Positions 22,077 through 23,303 of a DNA stretch of 23,303 nt are shown here, one piece after another. This stretch comes from Acidobacteriaceae bacterium (GTDB taxonomy: Bacteria > Acidobacteriota > Terriglobia > Terriglobales > Acidobacteriaceae), in assembly GCA_003135495.1 (NCBI GenBank), contig PLBX01000267.1, forward strand, positions 5,448 through 28,750, in the 5' to 3' direction. Made by a program: the position numbers and the translations under genes. The notes under the pieces were generated by a model. The model was not told the DNA's origin. It worked only from the letters and a program-made list of their open reading frames with translations, and made no database searches. How positions within the stretch are numbered: the first letter of the stretch is position 1; each line of letters starts with the position of its first letter.

Positions 22077-23303
22077 ATGCAAATTGGGGTTTATGGGTCC
22101 GGCTATCTTGCTACGGTCATCTCTGCTTGCCTTGCCGATTTTGGCACTCCGGTTTGCTGCTGTCATGCGGACGGCTCGCGCATCATGGAAGTTGCCAAGG
22201 GCAACATCACTTTCTTCGAAAAAAATCTGCAGGAAGTAATCCGGCGCAACGTTCGTTCGGGGCGCTTGGTCTATTCGTCTGATCCAGAAGAATTGGCCCG
22301 GCGCACCCAGGTGATTTTTCTCGCCGAAGATTCTCCGCAGGGGCTGGAGGACATTGTTCTGCGATTGGCGACAGCGTCGCAGGGCCGGTTTCAAGTGCTG
22401 TCGATCGTCACTCCGGTGCGAGTTGGTTCGACCACCATCATTGAAAAAAAGCTGAAGGAAAAAGCACTGAAGAGTTTGCTGGCTTGCCAGCCCATGTTCT
22501 TCACCAATGGATGCGCGGTGGAAGATTTCAACTGGCCTGACCGGATCCTTCTGGGCACGGGCTCGAGCGAAGCCGTCTCTGCGCTGAAACAGATTTTTCA
22601 TCCGCTGGTGATGCGCGGCGTTCCGGTGCTGGTCACGAATTACGAAACGGCGGAGTTGGCGCGCGAGGCGACCACAGCGTTTGTCGCGACTAAGATTTCG
22701 TTCATCAATGAAATTGCAAGCCTCTGTGAACACGTTAATGCGGATGCGGTCAGCCTCTCGCTGGCTCTCGGGCTGGATAAGAAAATTGCGCCCCGCTGCC
22801 TGCAACCGGGCGCGGGTATGGGCGGAATCTTCGCCGAGTCTGACATGGAATCGCTGAGTGGCCTGGCGAAAGAGAATCATGTCGATCTGAAAGTGTTGAG
22901 CGCGGCGCGCGCAGTGAATTTCGATCTGGCGAACCGTCTCATGCAGAAGGTGGCATTTGCGCTGGATACGGTGCAGAACAAAGACGTGGGTATTCTAGGG
23001 CTGGCGTTTAAGCCGAATACCAATTCGGTCGCGGGATCGGCTTCCGTTCAACTGGCGCAGAACTTGCTTGCTGGAGGAGCGCGAATACGCGCGTACGATC
23101 CGGTGGCGATTCCCGAGGCGCGCCTGCAACTCGATAGCACCGTGAAATATTGCGAATCTGCCTATGGAGTCGCCGAAGGCGTGGACGCATTGATTGTCGC
23201 CACAGGATGGCCGGAGTTTCGAACCCTCGATTTCGCCAAGATTCGCCACCTGGTGAAACGGCCAATCATCTTCGACACGAAGAATCTGCTCGACTCGTCA
23301 CGC
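22077..23303 (+). CDS. UDP-glucose/GDP-mannose dehydrogenase family protein lacking catalytic residues (3' end outside window)
   Basis: The frame runs from ATG 22077 (MQIGVYGSGYLATVISACLA) to the window end, 409 residues without a stop; full members are about 435-450. The Rossmann motif GVYGSGYLA, the central-domain segment ATKISFINEIASLCE and the C-terminal FKPNT with a second Rossmann-like fold place it in the nucleotide-sugar 6-dehydrogenase family. The catalytic residues do not match. The GGSCFPKD block is GGIFAESD (Cys to Phe252, Lys to Ser255). The KxxxN pair is R196/T200. The Glu in the FLxEG block is Asn144 (MFFTNGCA). In FKPNTDDxR the Arg is lost (FKPNTNSVAG). It is probably unable to oxidise UDP-glucose and may be a pseudoenzyme or have other chemistry. 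AGAGAG precedes the ATG. Confidence 0.85.
   Translation, partial: MQIGVYGSGYLATVISACLADFGTPVCCCHADGSRIMEVAKGNITFFEKNLQEVIRRNVRSGRLVYSSDPEELARRTQVIFLAEDSPQGLEDIVLRLATASQGRFQVLSIVTPVRVGSTTIIEKKLKEKALKSLLACQPMFFTNGCAVEDFNWPDRILLGTGSSEAVSALKQIFHPLVMRGVPVLVTNYETAELAREATTAFVATKISFINEIASLCEHVNADAVSLSLALGLDKKIAPRCLQPGAGMGGIFAESDMESLSGLAKENHVDLKVLSAARAVNFDLANRLMQKVAFALDTVQNKDVGILGLAFKPNTNSVAGSASVQLAQNLLAGGARIRAYDPVAIPEARLQLDSTVKYCESAYGVAEGVDALIVATGWPEFRTLDFAKIRHLVKRPIIFDTKNLLDSSR

Noticed and set aside
21939..22880. Long - strand open frame of 313 codons opposite the UGDH-like gene
   Set aside because: Its product is rich in Arg, His and Gln with no domain pattern, while the + strand frame has clear dehydrogenase motifs. 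It is an antisense shadow.
1..23303. CRISPR array or rRNA genes
   Set aside because: No regularly spaced direct repeats and no rRNA-like sequence were seen anywhere in the window.

Overview
The window is a chromosomal segment of moderately GC-rich bacterial DNA. It most resembles an Acidobacteriota (Terriglobia-like) soil bacterium. That placement is an inference from the gene families present: a Tat-exported FG-GAP/ASPIC-UnbV protein, a DUF3455-like secreted protein, a Hyb-type uptake hydrogenase, a YxxR-type tyrosine integrase and a deiodinase-like protein. No rRNA or other phylogenetic marker is present.

Positions 1-8200 form a [NiFe]-hydrogenase locus. On the + strand lie the 3' part of hypE, then hypA and hypB (nickel and cyanide-ligand maturation). 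A vapBC-type toxin-antitoxin pair with its own promoter follows. Convergent to these, on the - strand, is a complete operon in the order of E. coli hyb: small subunit (hybO), Fe-S protein (hybA), NrfD-type membrane protein (hybB), large subunit (hybC), maturation protease (hybD). Together these make, mature and anchor a periplasm-facing, quinone-reducing H2-uptake enzyme with the standard proximal-cluster motif.

The most notable item is at 8653-9357. A membrane-anchored protein of the iodothyronine deiodinase (thioredoxin-fold) family has an in-frame TGA exactly at the family's selenocysteine position. A bacterial-SECIS-like hairpin with a GGU-containing loop starts just downstream, and a good sigma-70 promoter lies upstream. 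It is read here as one selenoprotein gene rather than two open frames.

Positions 9453-15993 hold a signalling and secreted-protein block: a REC-PAS-histidine kinase whose last C-terminal segment is cut off by an amber codon; a divergent, membrane-bound NarL-type sensor kinase; its response regulator; a Tat-exported FG-GAP/ASPIC-UnbV protein translationally abutted to the regulator; a secreted DUF3455-like protein; and an almost uncharged Ala/Ser/Gln-rich protein.

Positions 16317-21027 are a small integrated region between two tRNA genes whose 3' ends face each other, tRNA-Leu(CAA) and tRNA-Pro(UGG). Each tRNA has an intact tyrosine recombinase beside it. Between them are an unknown winged-helix-like protein, a 45-residue charged helical peptide, a broken excisionase, a PIN-like putative nuclease and a possibly truncated membrane protein.

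After the island come a 2H phosphoesterase (2'-5' RNA ligase family) and the start of a UDP-glucose/GDP-mannose dehydrogenase family protein. The latter lacks most of the catalytic residues of the family and looks like a pseudoenzyme; it runs off the window end.
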